From Pontivivens ytuae (GTDB lineage Bacteria; Pseudomonadota; Alphaproteobacteria; Rhodobacterales; Rhodobacteraceae): a stretch of 64,000 bases of DNA. Position numbers and translations under genes: made by a program. This document shows, one piece after another, positions 25,886 through 35,735 of this stretch (position 1 is the first letter of the stretch; each line of letters opens with the position of its first letter). The stretch is from NCBI RefSeq assembly GCF_015679265.1, contig NZ_CP064942.1, forward strand, positions 1,954,001-2,018,000, in the 5' to 3' direction. The notes under the pieces are model-generated. The model saw nothing but the letters and a program-made list of their open reading frames with translations, did no database searches and was not told the DNA's origin.

Positions 25886-27157
25886 ATGACCCTGTTCCGC
25901 AACGCCCGCCTGATCGACCCCGAGACCCGCGCGGAGCGCATCGGTGACCTGCGCATCGAAGCTGGAGAGATCGTCGAAACCGGCGCTGGCCTCTCCGAAC
26001 CCGGCGAGGTGATCGACTGCAACGGTGTCTGCCTCGCGCCCGGCATCGTCGATATCGGCGTGAAGATCTGCGAGCCGGGTGAGCGCCACAAGGAGAGCTT
26101 CGCCACGGGCGGCCGGGCCGCGGCGCGCGGTGGCGTGACCACTATCGTGACGCGCCCCGACACGCACCCCGTGATCGATACGCCCGAGATGCTCCGCTTC
26201 CAGATCGAGCGGGCGGAGGATGACGCGGCCGTGCGCGTCCTTCCGATGGCGGCGCTGACCAAGGGCCGTGCGGGCGCCGAGATGACGGAGATCGGCTTCC
26301 TGCTCGACGCGGGTGCGGTCGCCTTCACCGACTGCGATGCGGTCGTCGCCGATACCAAGGTTCTGAGCCGCGCGCTGACCTACGCGGCGGGCCTCGGCGC
26401 CTTGGTCATCGCGCACCCGCAGGAACCGCGGCTGAGTGCGGGCGCCTGCATGACCTCCGGCCAGTACGCCTCGCAACTCGGCCTGCCCGCCGTGTCTCCA
26501 CTCGCCGAGCGGATGGGGCTGGAGCGGGATCTCGCCCTCGTCGAGGCGACGGGCGTGCGCTACCACGCCGACCAGATCACCACTGCAGCCGCCCTGCCCG
26601 CCCTGCGCCGGGCCCGGGCCGCCGGATTGCCAGTGACGGCGGGCACCTCGATCCACCATCTGACGCTCAACCTTCTCGACGTCGCGGACTACCGCACGTT
26701 CTTCAAGGTGAAGCCGCCGCTGCGCTCCGAAGAAGACCGGCAGGCCATCGTAACCGCCTTGGTTGACGGGGAAATCGACCTTATCTCATCCATGCACACC
26801 CCGCAGGACGAGGAGAGCAAGCGTCTCCCCTTCGAGGAGGCCGCAAGCGGTGCGGTCGCGCTCGAGACGCTGCTCCCCGCCGCCCTGCAACTGGTGCATG
26901 GGGAGGCGATGACGCTGCCGGAGCTGTTCGAGAAACTGTCCCTGAACCCGGCGCGCCTGCTCGGCCTGCCGCAGGGCCGTCTGTCGCCGGGTGCGCCCGC
27001 GGACCTCGTGCTGTTCGACCCGGACGCGCCCTACGTGCTCGATCGCTGGTCGCTGGCGTCGAAGTCGAAGAACACGCCCTATGACCTGCGCCGGATGCAG
27101 GGCAAGGTGCTGGGCACCTGGGTCGGTGGCCGCCGGGTCCACGGAGGCGCCGCATGA
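25886..27157 (+). CDS. pyrC: Dihydroorotase-like protein (PyrC', metal site degenerate)
   Basis: A 423-residue amidohydrolase-fold protein of the dihydroorotase family, placed downstream of pyrB. The beta-strand-1 motif, normally DxHxH in active enzymes, reads GIVDIGVKICEPGE, so both metal-binding His are absent. The later motif TDHAPH is replaced by SSMHTPQDEESK. Such PyrC'/PyrX proteins form structural partners of the ATCase catalytic chain in other bacteria; that role is inferred here. Some alphaproteobacterial relatives show the same loss. The gene ends in ATGA with plsY. A true dihydroorotase would have to be encoded elsewhere. Confidence 0.9.
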   Translation: MTLFRNARLIDPETRAERIGDLRIEAGEIVETGAGLSEPGEVIDCNGVCLAPGIVDIGVKICEPGERHKESFATGGRAAARGGVTTIVTRPDTHPVIDTPEMLRFQIERAEDDAAVRVLPMAALTKGRAGAEMTEIGFLLDAGAVAFTDCDAVVADTKVLSRALTYAAGLGALVIAHPQEPRLSAGACMTSGQYASQLGLPAVSPLAERMGLERDLALVEATGVRYHADQITTAAALPALRRARAAGLPVTAGTSIHHLTLNLLDVADYRTFFKVKPPLRSEEDRQAIVTALVDGEIDLISSMHTPQDEESKRLPFEEAASGAVALETLLPAALQLVHGEAMTLPELFEKLSLNPARLLGLPQGRLSPGAPADLVLFDPDAPYVLDRWSLASKSKNTPYDLRRMQGKVLGTWVGGRRVHGGAA

Positions 27158-27795
27158 CGGCCTGGCTTCCGGATATTCTCGGTTGGCACCGGGCGGGACC
27201 GTGGCTCGCATTCTTCGTGTTCTGCGGCTACCTGATCGGCTCGATCCCGTTCGGCGTGATCATCTCGCACCTCTTCGGGCTCGGCGATGTGCGCAAGATC
27301 GGCTCCGGCAATATCGGGGCGACGAACGTACTGCGGACGGGGAACAAGCTCGCGGCGTTCCTCACCCTGCTGCTCGACGGTGGGAAGGGGGCCGCGGTGG
27401 TCTTCATCGCCTACTACAGTTACGGCGAGCTCGCGGCGAAGACCTCGGCGCTGGGCGCCTTCGCGGGCCATCTCTATCCGATCTGGCTGAAGTTCCGGGG
27501 CGGGAAGGGCGTGGCGACCTTCCTCGGCGTGATGCTTGCCCTGCACTGGCCGGCGGGGATCCTGACCTGCCTGACCTGGCTCGCGACGGCGGCGGTGTTC
27601 CGCATCTCCTCGCTGGCGGCGCTGGTCGCGGCACTGCTGACGCCGATCTACCTGGTGTTCACGGGCAAGGAGCCCGTGATCTGGGTCGCGCTCATCATGA
27701 TGGTGATGATCTGCATCAAGCACTGGAGCAACATCGCGCGGCTGGTGAAGGGCACCGAGCCGAAGATCGGGCAGTCCTCCGGCTCCCAGCATTAA
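27154..27795 (+). CDS. plsY: Acyl-phosphate:glycerol-3-phosphate acyltransferase PlsY
   Basis: A 213-residue inner-membrane enzyme with about five helices that acylates glycerol-3-phosphate from acyl-phosphate, the first step of phospholipid synthesis. Three conserved loop motifs are clear: YLIGSIPFGVI and GSGNIGATNVLRTG, LLLDGGKGAAVV, and GHLYPIWLKFRGGKGVAT. The start overlaps the pyrC stop as ATGA, so it is translationally coupled. The order pyrB-pyrC-plsY-dprA is a common alphaproteobacterial arrangement. Confidence 0.96.
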   Translation: MTAWLPDILGWHRAGPWLAFFVFCGYLIGSIPFGVIISHLFGLGDVRKIGSGNIGATNVLRTGNKLAAFLTLLLDGGKGAAVVFIAYYSYGELAAKTSALGAFAGHLYPIWLKFRGGKGVATFLGVMLALHWPAGILTCLTWLATAAVFRISSLAALVAALLTPIYLVFTGKEPVIWVALIMMVMICIKHWSNIARLVKGTEPKIGQSSGSQH

Positions 27796-27845
27796 CGCCC
27801 GGTTAATATCTCTCGCCGTAAGGAGGTGGGTGGAGGTTTCTGCCC

Positions 27846-28943
27846 GTGTCCCGACTCTCTTCCGATCAGGTGGAGGCGCATCTCGCGCTTGCCCGCTCAC
27901 CGCGTGTCGGGCCGGTCACCTTTCGCCGGTTGATCGAGACCTATGGCGATGCCGTCTGCGCGTTGGAGGCGTTGCCGCAGCACGCCGCGCGGGGCGGGAT
28001 GCGCAGCTACCGCCCCGCGCCGATGGACCGGGTGCGAGAGGAACTCGCGCGGGGTCAGGACAGTGGAGCGCGTCTGCTCGTCATGGGTGGCCACGGGTAT
28101 CCCGAGCGGCTGATGGAGCTCAATGACGGCCCGCTGGTCTTGTGGGCCCGCGGCGATGTCGCGCTGGTGGAAAGGCCGGTCACCGCGCTGGTCGGCGCCC
28201 GCAACGCCTCGGCGCTGGGCCTGCGCATGGCGCGGCAACTCGCGCTGGACCTGGGGGCGGTGGGCCACGTGGTAGCCTCCGGCCTCGCCCGCGGCATCGA
28301 CACGGCGGCGCATACGGCGAGCCTCGAGACCGGGACCGTCGCCGTGATGGCCGGCGGGATCGACGTGATCTACCCGGCCTCGAACCAGGAGCTCGCCAGG
28401 CAGATCGCCGACACCGGTCTGCTGTTGAGCGAAGCCCCGCCGGGCCTGCAGCCGATGGCCCGCCACTTCCCCAAGCGCAACCGCATCATCGCAGGCCTCG
28501 CCACCACCGTTGTGCTGGTGGAGGCGGCGGAGCGTTCGGGCTCCCTCATCACCGCCCGGATGGCGCTGGAGCAAGGGCGGGAGGTGATGGCCGTGCCGGG
28601 CCACCCGCTCGACGCACGCGCAGCGGGATGCAACCGCCTGATCCGAGAGGGTGCCGGGCTGGTGCGAAGTGCGGAGGATGTGCTCGACGCCCTCGCCCTG
28701 CCCGTGCGGCCCGTCACCGGCTTTCACGAGGATACCGGTGAGTGGCTCGGCGACCGGCCCCTGCCCGACGAGACGCGGCAGATGCTGGTCGGCCTCATCT
28801 CGCCAGCACCGGTGGCGGAGGACGAGCTCATCCGCAATCTCGGCGTGCCCGCGGGTCAGGTCCTCGCCGCGCTGATGGACATGGAACTCGCCGGGCAGAT
28901 CGAGCGTCACCCCGGTGGCCTCGTCGCGCGCCGCATCGCCTGA
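27846..28943 (+). CDS. dprA: DNA-processing protein DprA
   Basis: A 365-residue protein that loads RecA on incoming single-stranded DNA during natural transformation. It has an N-terminal helical (SAM-like) region, then the Rossmann-like Smf domain with ALVGARNASALGLRMA, VASGLARGIDTAAH and FPKRNRIIAGLA, and a C-terminal winged-helix-like DML1 domain (APVAEDELIRNLGVPAGQV). It starts with GTG 27846, preceded by GGAGG. The gap from plsY is 50 bases, so it probably belongs to the same operon. Confidence 0.95.
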   Translation: MSRLSSDQVEAHLALARSPRVGPVTFRRLIETYGDAVCALEALPQHAARGGMRSYRPAPMDRVREELARGQDSGARLLVMGGHGYPERLMELNDGPLVLWARGDVALVERPVTALVGARNASALGLRMARQLALDLGAVGHVVASGLARGIDTAAHTASLETGTVAVMAGGIDVIYPASNQELARQIADTGLLLSEAPPGLQPMARHFPKRNRIIAGLATTVVLVEAAERSGSLITARMALEQGREVMAVPGHPLDARAAGCNRLIREGAGLVRSAEDVLDALALPVRPVTGFHEDTGEWLGDRPLPDETRQMLVGLISPAPVAEDELIRNLGVPAGQVLAALMDMELAGQIERHPGGLVARRIA

Positions 28944-29007
28944 AGCTTTCGCTCCGCCGCCGTCGTTCGCGCTGGCAGCCCCCGGCGCGCCCGGATAGGG
29001 TCGCGCC

Positions 29008-30549
29008 ATGTCGACCCCCATCATCTATTCCGACGACCAGGCCGAGGCGTGGGACAGCATCGCGGAGGCGCTGCTCGCCGCCGGTGTCGACCTGACCGAG
29101 AGCACGACGCTGCCCCCGGTCGAGGGCAAGACGAGCGTGATGGCGGTCCTCGGTAAGGCGGGCTCGGGCAAGACGCTGCTGCTCGCCGAGCTGGTGAAGG
29201 CGCTGCAAGCGGCGGGCCTCGAAACCGTCTCCGGCGATTGGGAGAGCCGCAAGCGTGGCGACAAGCGCACCCTCGCGATCCTCGCCCCCACCAACAAGGC
29301 GGCGAGCGTGCTGCGCAACCGTGGCGTGCCCGCGACGACGATCCACCGGATCATCTACACGCCGGTCTACGACCCGGAATACGAGAAGATCGCGGAATGG
29401 CTAGCCGGCGACGGTGACCGTCCCACGATCGAGGGCCTGACGGAGGAGGCGCTGGACCGCGCCGCTGCATTCTATGCCCAGCAGCCCAGCGTGCCGGGAG
29501 CGCTCGCTGCCGCGGGGCTGCGCGGCTCGGATTTCATCACCGGCTGGAAGCGGCGGGACGACCCGCTGGACATCGGGTTCGTCGACGAAAGCTCCATGCT
29601 CGACGACAAGCAGATGGAGGACCTGAAGGAGATCTTCTCGACCCTCGTGCTGTTCGGCGACCCGGCGCAGCTCGCTCCCGTCGGTCAGTCCGGCTCGATG
29701 GTCTTCGATGCGCTGCCCGAGGGGCGGAAGCTGAACCTCTCCCGCGTGCACCGGCAGGAGGCGGACAGCCCGATCCTCGACCTCGCCCACGCGCTGGCCG
29801 ATCCGGAACTGGAGTTCCACGACTTCGAGCGGATGATTGAGGAGGCGGCCGCGAACGATGACCGCGTCGTGATCGCCCCGCGGGTCGATGCGGCGCTGAT
29901 GGCCCGCTCCCCCGTTCTGGTCTGGCGCAACGCGACGCGGGTCCGCCTGATCACCGCCTTCCGGGCTGCACATCAGGCGCCCGAGATGGCGCTGCTGCCC
30001 GGCGAGCCGCTGATCTGCGACGGGGTGGAGCTGCCGCTCAAGCACCGCAAGAAGCGGATCGACCTGGAGGCCCGCGGGCTCATTAAGGGCGCGCAATGCG
30101 TCTTCATGGGCGAGGGGCGGAAGCCTGGCTTCTCGCGGCTCTTCGTGATGGGCGCGGAGGAGCCGCAGGTGAACGCCGCCACCATCATCAAGATCGAGAA
30201 GCCGGACGAGGAGGAACCCTTCATCCCCTCGGCGGCCCGCATGGGCGCGGCCTTCGTCCACGGCGCGGCCTGCACGATCCACAAGGCGCAGGGGAGCCAG
30301 TGGCCCGAGGTGCAGGTCTTCGCCCCTGATTTGTATGGTGCGGCCCGGATGGGGCGCAGCGAGGCGGGCATCCCGCTATGGAAGCGCCTCGCCTATGTCG
30401 CGATCACCCGGGCGGAGCACCGCATGCACTGGGTGACGAAGTACCGCCTCGCCCGCCCCGCGGAACCTCTGGGGATCGAGGATCTGCGAAAGCCCGAGCC
30501 ATCCACCCTGGTGCTGGAGGCGGAGAGCGATCAGCCTTCCATGAGCTGA
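29008..30549 (+). CDS. RecD-like SF1B DNA helicase/ATPase
   Basis: A 513-residue superfamily-1 helicase. Walker A is GKAGSGKT (residues 49-56); LAPTNKAASVLR is motif Ia; IGFVDESSMLD is Walker B; LFGDPAQLAPVGQSG is motif III. The UvrD-C-like end has HGAACTIHKAQGSQWPEV and LAYVAITRAEHRMHW. This order suits RecD2/Dda-like enzymes. A likely role is DNA repair or recombination. It lies 64 bases after dprA on the same strand and may be co-transcribed. Its stop is followed at once by a run of ten G residues. The exact subfamily is not certain. Confidence 0.85.
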   Translation: MSTPIIYSDDQAEAWDSIAEALLAAGVDLTESTTLPPVEGKTSVMAVLGKAGSGKTLLLAELVKALQAAGLETVSGDWESRKRGDKRTLAILAPTNKAASVLRNRGVPATTIHRIIYTPVYDPEYEKIAEWLAGDGDRPTIEGLTEEALDRAAAFYAQQPSVPGALAAAGLRGSDFITGWKRRDDPLDIGFVDESSMLDDKQMEDLKEIFSTLVLFGDPAQLAPVGQSGSMVFDALPEGRKLNLSRVHRQEADSPILDLAHALADPELEFHDFERMIEEAAANDDRVVIAPRVDAALMARSPVLVWRNATRVRLITAFRAAHQAPEMALLPGEPLICDGVELPLKHRKKRIDLEARGLIKGAQCVFMGEGRKPGFSRLFVMGAEEPQVNAATIIKIEKPDEEEPFIPSAARMGAAFVHGAACTIHKAQGSQWPEVQVFAPDLYGAARMGRSEAGIPLWKRLAYVAITRAEHRMHWVTKYRLARPAEPLGIEDLRKPEPSTLVLEAESDQPSMS

Positions 30550-30590
30550 GGGGGGGGGGCTTTTGACGCCTCGCCCGGCGGCACCGCCGG

Positions 30591-30715
30591 GCCGCGCCCG
30601 ACCTCCCCCCCGGAGGGCGCGTTGGTGATGTCGCTCCCAGATTGAGCGGCATGGATACTTGAGAGCGCGGACCCATCAACCCGGTGCCAATAGCGCCCTC
30701 CAGGTCGGGCGCGGC
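30591..30715. repeat. Dispersed inverted-repeat element, copy A
   Basis: A 125-base non-coding element between the helicase and the DUF3179 gene. The left end (30591-30620) is GCCGCGCCCGACCT, seven C, then GGAGGGCGC. The right end (30693-30715) is the reverse complement of the same ends without the C-run. The copy at 49720-49842 has the same termini in the opposite orientation and shares inner sequence such as GCGTTGG followed by ATGTCG. A CCCGGCGG/CCGCCGGG hairpin (30574-30591) abuts the left end, and part of it is also conserved in copy B. No gene is inside. Confidence 0.75.
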
Positions 30716-30720
30716 CCTCG

Positions 30721-32085
30721 TCACTCCGAAAACAACTCGCTGCGCGTGCCAAGGTATCCGTCCCACGCGAACCAGTAGGCGATGTGGCCCGCGACTCGCG
30801 GCAGGGCGCGTCCGTCGGGTGCGGTCAGCGCCTCCTCACTTACCGACCAGACCGCGCCGCCCTCGTCGGCGACGCCCCCCGCGACGGCCGTGAAGTGGTG
30901 CGGACCGCGTTCAAAGGCGCGCACGCTGCGGGTGCCCTCGTCGCCGATCAGCACCAGCGCCTGATCCAGCATCCCGTCGTTCAGCACCCGCCCTCCGGCG
31001 AAGGCGTCGAGCGGCCAGGCCTTCGCGCCGCCGAACTGCCGGATGCCGAAGACGTAGTCCTTCTGCGCATGCTGCCGCTGATCGACGAGCGTCGGGAACA
31101 TCAGATCCGGCGAGGCGAAGTACTCGCGATAGACCACGCCCGATCCGTAGTTCCGGTTGTGCCCGGTGCTCAGCGACAGGACCTGCGTGGCCGGGTTCGC
31201 CCGCTTCCAGTTGGCCCAGGTGTCGATGACGACGGGCCGCTGCTCCAGCCGGATGCCGCTGTCCACGAGCGGCCCGCTGACCGGCTCCCCGGTGAACTGG
31301 TTCCAGAGCGAATGCGTCGCCCGGTCGAACATCAGCTTGTTGGAGCGGTAGAGGAAACCGGATGAGCCGAAGACGAGGGGCTCCGCCCGCCCCTCCACCG
31401 CCGTCTCGAACAGGATGCCGGAGCCGCAGAGCGTGCAGTAGGCCAGCGCGACGGGCACACCGCCGATCAACTCGTTGAACATCTCGTGCCAGCCCATGAT
31501 CCGCAGCGGATAGGCGCGCACGTCGCCGTTGATCTCCACCCCGAAGACGAGATCATCGCCGCGCAGGTAGTCGGCCTCGTCCGCTGAGATCAGGCGCGGG
31601 TTGTCCAGGGACGGGATGCCGTCCTTGCGCACACCACCCCAAGTGATCTCCTCCAGCCGGATGCGCATGCGGTCGCGGGCGAGGTGCTCGGGCTGCAGGA
31701 ACACGTCGAAATTCGGGTCGATCGACAGGAAGAGCCGTCGCTTGTAGGGCATGTAGCTGGCATGCGGCACGACCTGCGGATTGGCCTCCTGCCAGAGCAT
31801 CCACTCGAACCAGTCGGGTCCGGTCGGCTCACCGGTGATGTCACGCAGGACGCGGGCGACTTCGTCGCGTGGGCCGCGCGTGAAGCGCAGGGCGGTGATG
31901 AGGCCTGCGGCCATGTCGGGCGTGCCGACGGCGGCGATGTCGGCGAGGCCGTCGCGAAAGCCATCCGGGCGGCCCATCGTGACCTCCCACAGCGCGCCGG
32001 TGATCGGATCACGGGTCTGGGCGGAAAGCGGGGTTGCCGCGGCGGCGAGGCCGATGGCGGAGAACTGGCGGCGGGTGAAACGCAT
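30721..32085 (-). CDS. DUF3179 domain-containing exported protein
   Basis: A 454-residue protein with a Tat-type signal peptide (MRFTRRQFSAIGLAAAATPLSAQ, twin Arg at 5-6). The large mature part matches DUF3179: VFGVEINGDVRAYPLRIMGWHEMFNELIGG, VALAYCTLCGSGILFE with a conserved CxxC, and LMFDRATHSLWNQFTGEPVSG. The CTLC pair may bind metal or be redox-active. Function unknown. Both ends are bordered by inverted repeats rather than genes on the same strand, so it is likely monocistronic. Confidence 0.82.
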   Translation of the reverse strand: MRFTRRQFSAIGLAAAATPLSAQTRDPITGALWEVTMGRPDGFRDGLADIAAVGTPDMAAGLITALRFTRGPRDEVARVLRDITGEPTGPDWFEWMLWQEANPQVVPHASYMPYKRRLFLSIDPNFDVFLQPEHLARDRMRIRLEEITWGGVRKDGIPSLDNPRLISADEADYLRGDDLVFGVEINGDVRAYPLRIMGWHEMFNELIGGVPVALAYCTLCGSGILFETAVEGRAEPLVFGSSGFLYRSNKLMFDRATHSLWNQFTGEPVSGPLVDSGIRLEQRPVVIDTWANWKRANPATQVLSLSTGHNRNYGSGVVYREYFASPDLMFPTLVDQRQHAQKDYVFGIRQFGGAKAWPLDAFAGGRVLNDGMLDQALVLIGDEGTRSVRAFERGPHHFTAVAGGVADEGGAVWSVSEEALTAPDGRALPRVAGHIAYWFAWDGYLGTRSELFSE

Positions 32086-32181
32086 GGGCGGGGCTCCTCG
32101 GGACGACTGTTCCGAGGATGGCGCGTGTGCCGTTCACGTGCACTGCAAAGGGTTGCGAGGTTGGGGTTCCCCCCTTCCCAA

Positions 32182-32203
32182 CCCTCCCCCCGAGGGGGGA
32201 GGG
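32182..32203. repeat. Perfect G/C-run hairpin downstream of dnaJ
   Basis: CCCTCCCCCC (32182-32191) pairs perfectly with GGGGGGAGGG (32194-32203) across a GA centre. It lies just past the dnaJ stop and may serve as its terminator, although no T-run follows. The core resembles the hairpin inside the pyrB-pyrC element. Confidence 0.6.
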
Positions 32204-32214
32204 AGATGTGCGCC

Positions 32215-33372
32215 TTAACCGGTGCCGCGCATGCCGTCCCAGAAGCCCTTCACCTTGGTGAAGAAGTCCTCGCTCTCCGGGTGGTTTTCCTTGCTCTCGG
32301 CCTCGAACTCCTTGAGGAGCTCCTTCTGCCGAGCCGTCAGGTTCACTGGCGTCTCCACCGCGAGCTCGATGTAGAGATCGCCCGTGCCCTGTCCGCGGAG
32401 CTGCGGCATCCCCTTGCCGCGCAGGCGGAGCTGCTTGCCGGATTGGACGCCCGACGGGACCTTCACGCGGGAGCGGCCGCCGTCGAGGTTCGGGGCCTCG
32501 ATCTCACCGCCCAGTGCGGCCGTCGCCATGGGCACCGGGATGCGGCAGAAGAGGTTCACGCCCTCCCGCTCGAAGATCGGATGAGCGGCGACGTCGATGA
32601 AGATGTAGAGGTCGCCCGACGGGCCACCCTGAACCCCGGCCTCGCCCTCACCGGCCAGCCGGATGCGCGTGCCGGTCTCGACACCCGCGGGGATCGTGAC
32701 GTTGAGCGTGCGCTCCTTCTCGACCCGGCCCGCGCCGCCACAATTGCTGCAGGGGTTCTTGATGATCTGGCCGCGGCCGTCGCAGGTGGGACAGGTCCGC
32801 TCGATGGTGAAGAAGCCCTGCTGCGCGCGCACCTTGCCCATGCCCGAGCAGGTGGGGCAGGTCACGGGCTCCGCACCGCCCTCGGCGCCCGTCCCGTCGC
32901 AGACCTCGCAGGTTGCGGAGCCGGGCACGGTGATCTGGGCCTGCTTGCCGTTGAAGGCCTCCTCCAGCGTGATCCGCATGTTGTAGCGCAGGTCGGAGCC
33001 GCGCGTAGCGCGCTGCCGCCCGCGGCCGCCGCGGGCCCCGCCCATGAAGTCGCCGAAGAGATCGTCGAACACGTCGGAGAAGGCGGACTGGAAATCCCCG
33101 CCGCCCTGCTGGCGATAGCGCGCTCCGCCGCCACCGCCCATGCCGCCTTCGAAGGCCGCGTGGCCGAAGCGGTCATAGGCCGCGCGTTTCTCGGCGTCTT
33201 TCAGGACGTCGTGCGCCTCGTTGGCTTCCTTGAACTTCGCCTCCGCCTCCGGATTGTCCGGATTGCGGTCGGGATGGTACTCCATCACCTTCTTCTTGAA
33301 GGCCTTCTTGATCTCGGCTTCGGACGCGCCCTTCGAGACGCCGAGCACTTCGTAGTAGTCGCGTTTCGACAT
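32215..33372 (-). CDS. dnaJ: Chaperone protein DnaJ
   Basis: A 385-residue type-I Hsp40 that stimulates the DnaK ATPase and delivers substrates. It has the J-domain with HPD at residues 33-35, a Gly/Phe-rich region ([17 protein letters not shown]), four CxxCxGxG zinc motifs ([32 protein letters not shown]) and the C-terminal substrate-binding domain. It lies 146 bases downstream of dnaK on the same strand, the classical dnaK-dnaJ order. Confidence 0.97.
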   Translation of the reverse strand: MSKRDYYEVLGVSKGASEAEIKKAFKKKVMEYHPDRNPDNPEAEAKFKEANEAHDVLKDAEKRAAYDRFGHAAFEGGMGGGGGARYRQQGGGDFQSAFSDVFDDLFGDFMGGARGGRGRQRATRGSDLRYNMRITLEEAFNGKQAQITVPGSATCEVCDGTGAEGGAEPVTCPTCSGMGKVRAQQGFFTIERTCPTCDGRGQIIKNPCSNCGGAGRVEKERTLNVTIPAGVETGTRIRLAGEGEAGVQGGPSGDLYIFIDVAAHPIFEREGVNLFCRIPVPMATAALGGEIEAPNLDGGRSRVKVPSGVQSGKQLRLRGKGMPQLRGQGTGDLYIELAVETPVNLTARQKELLKEFEAESKENHPESEDFFTKVKGFWDGMRGTG

Positions 33373-33518
33373 ACGGTTTCCGTGTTTCTGAGCCGGAGCG
33401 CACAGCCTACCGGGATGCCCGGAAGATAGGCGGCGGCGCGCGGCTTTCCCAGACCGAACGTGAAACGGCCCCCCGGCAGTGCGGGAGGCCGGTCACAATC
33501 ATCCGGTCGCTGTGGCGA

Positions 33519-35447
33519 TCAGGACGCTTTCTTGTCGTCGTCGACGTCGGTGTAGTCGGCGTCGACCACGTCATCGTCACCACGCATCGCCTCGTCGGCC
33601 GCCTGCGGCTCGTCCTCGGTCTCGCCGGCCTCCTCGGCCTGCTGCGCCTGGTAGATCGCCTCGCCGAGCTTCATGGCGGCTTCGGTCAGGTTCTGCATGG
33701 ACGCCTTGATCTTACCGGCGTCGTCGCCCTCGGTCGCTTCCTTGAGCTGTGCGGAGGCAAGCTCGATGGCCTCGACCGTGGTGGAGCTGACCTTGTCCTT
33801 GTGCTCCTCCAGCGACTTCTCGGTGGAGTGCAGCAGGCTCTCGGCCTGGTTCTTCGCCTCCACGAGCTCGCGGCGGGCCTTGTCGGCCTCGGCGTTCTCC
33901 TCGGCTTCCTTGACCATTGCCTCGATGTCGTCGTCGCTGAGACCACCGGACGCCTGGATGGTGATCTTCTGCTCCTTGTTCGTGCCCTTGTCCTTGGCGG
34001 AGACGGACACGATGCCGTTGGCGTCGATGTCGAAGGTCACCTCGATCTGCGGCAGGCCACGCGGGGCCGGCGGGATGTCCTCGAGGTTGAACTGGCCGAG
34101 CATCTTGTTGTCGGCCGCCATCTCGCGCTCACCCTGGAAGACGCGGATCGTCACGGCGTTCTGGTTGTCCTCGGCCGTGGAAAAGATCTGCGACTTCTTC
34201 GTCGGGATCGTGGTATTGCGGTCGATCAGACGGGTAAATACGCCGCCCAGCGTCTCGATGCCGAGGGAGAGCGGGGTCACGTCGAGCAGGACCACGTCCT
34301 TCACATCGCCCTGCAGAACGCCGGCCTGGATGGCCGCACCCATGGCGACGACCTCGTCCGGGTTCACGCCCTTGTGCGGCTCCTTGCCGAAGAATTTCGA
34401 CACTTCCTCGTAGACCTTCGGCATGCGGGTCATGCCGCCGACCATCACGACCTCGTCGATGTCGGAGGTGGACAGGCCCGCATCCTTCAGCGCCGCCTTC
34501 ACCGGCTTCATCGAGCGTGCGATGAGGTCGGAGACGAGGCTTTCCAGCTTCGCACGTGTCAGCTTCATCACCAGGTGCACCGGCTGGCGGGTGTTCGGGT
34601 CCATCGAGATGAACGGCTGGTTGATCTCGGTCTGGGAGGAGGACGACAGCTCGATCTTCGCCTTCTCGGCAGCTTCCTTGAGACGCTGCAGGGCGAGCTT
34701 GTCGTCGCGCAGGTCGATGCCGTGCTCTTTCTTGAACTCGTTGGCGAGGTACTCGACGATCCGCATGTCGAAGTCTTCACCGCCGAGGAACGTGTCGCCA
34801 TTGGTGGACTTCACCTCGAAGAGACCTTCGTCGATCTCGAGGATCGAGATGTCGAAGGTGCCGCCGCCGAGGTCATAGACCGCGATCGTCTTGGAGCCTT
34901 CCTTGTCGAGACCGTAGGCGAGTGCGGCCGCCGTCGGCTCGTTGATGATGCGAAGCACTTCGAGGCCCGCGATCTTGCCCGCGTCCTTCGTTGCTTGGCG
35001 CTGGGCATCATTGAAGTAGGCCGGAACGGTGATGACGGCCTTCTCGACCTTCTCACCCAGATACTGCTCGGCGGTTTCCTTCATCTTCTGGAGGATGAAT
35101 GCGGAGATCTGGGAGGGCGAAAAGTTCTCATCCCGCACGCGGACCCACGCATCGCCGTTCTGACCCTCGACGATCTCGTAGGGGACCATGCCCTTGTCCT
35201 TTTCTACCATCGGATCGTTGATCCGGCGGCCGATCAGGCGCTTGACGGCGAACAGGGTGTTGGTGGGGTTGGTGACGGCCTGGCGCTTGGCCGGCTGGCC
35301 GACGAGCCGCTCTTCCTCGGTGAAGCCGACCATCGACGGGGTCGTGCGCGCACCTTCGGAGTTCTCGATGACCTTGGCCTGGCTGCCGTCCATGATTGCA
35401 ACGCAGCTATTCGTGGTGCCGAGGTCGATACCGATGACTTTAGACAT
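33519..35447 (-). CDS. dnaK: Chaperone protein DnaK (Hsp70)
   Basis: A 642-residue Hsp70 chaperone. The ATPase domain begins [17 protein letters not shown] and has [16 protein letters not shown] and [13 protein letters not shown]. The substrate-binding domain follows ([16 protein letters not shown]), then a helical lid and an acidic tail ([19 protein letters not shown]) of the usual EEVD-like bacterial kind. It folds proteins in the cytoplasm with DnaJ and GrpE; no grpE is in the window. A sigma-32-type promoter is proposed at 35559-35587. Confidence 0.98.
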   Translation of the reverse strand: MSKVIGIDLGTTNSCVAIMDGSQAKVIENSEGARTTPSMVGFTEEERLVGQPAKRQAVTNPTNTLFAVKRLIGRRINDPMVEKDKGMVPYEIVEGQNGDAWVRVRDENFSPSQISAFILQKMKETAEQYLGEKVEKAVITVPAYFNDAQRQATKDAGKIAGLEVLRIINEPTAAALAYGLDKEGSKTIAVYDLGGGTFDISILEIDEGLFEVKSTNGDTFLGGEDFDMRIVEYLANEFKKEHGIDLRDDKLALQRLKEAAEKAKIELSSSSQTEINQPFISMDPNTRQPVHLVMKLTRAKLESLVSDLIARSMKPVKAALKDAGLSTSDIDEVVMVGGMTRMPKVYEEVSKFFGKEPHKGVNPDEVVAMGAAIQAGVLQGDVKDVVLLDVTPLSLGIETLGGVFTRLIDRNTTIPTKKSQIFSTAEDNQNAVTIRVFQGEREMAADNKMLGQFNLEDIPPAPRGLPQIEVTFDIDANGIVSVSAKDKGTNKEQKITIQASGGLSDDDIEAMVKEAEENAEADKARRELVEAKNQAESLLHSTEKSLEEHKDKVSSTTVEAIELASAQLKEATEGDDAGKIKASMQNLTEAAMKLGEAIYQAQQAEEAGETEDEPQAADEAMRGDDDVVDADYTDVDDDKKAS

Positions 35448-35558
35448 TCACAAAAGTCCCTTCTTACTGGCGATACCGGGGTCCGGGTCCTGCTCGGAGG
35501 CCCCCGCGCCCCATCCCATGCCAATCACGCGAACGCGACCGGCGAACATCTGGCAGGG

Positions 35559-35587
35559 ATATAGGGGGGCGGCTGGCGGGCCGCAAG
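35559..35587 (-). promoter_or_regulatory. Putative sigma-32 (RpoH) promoter of dnaK
   Basis: On the minus strand CTTGCG (35587-35582) and CCTATAT (35565-35559) are 16 bases apart, close to the alphaproteobacterial RpoH pattern CTTG...CCnTAT. Transcription would start near 35552, about 105 bases before the dnaK ATG. Confidence 0.55.
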
Positions 35588-35735
35588 CTTTCCGATCCGC
35601 TCCGGACGGGGCGGAAATCGGAGGGGCAAACCGCTTTCGGGAGCGCGTTTGGGGGGCTGGAAGCGGTGGCTGCAGCGCAGTGCACGCCGTGAGAATGCAG
35701 CGCCACCGCTCCTGCTGAAGCCGCCCTAGCGGCCC

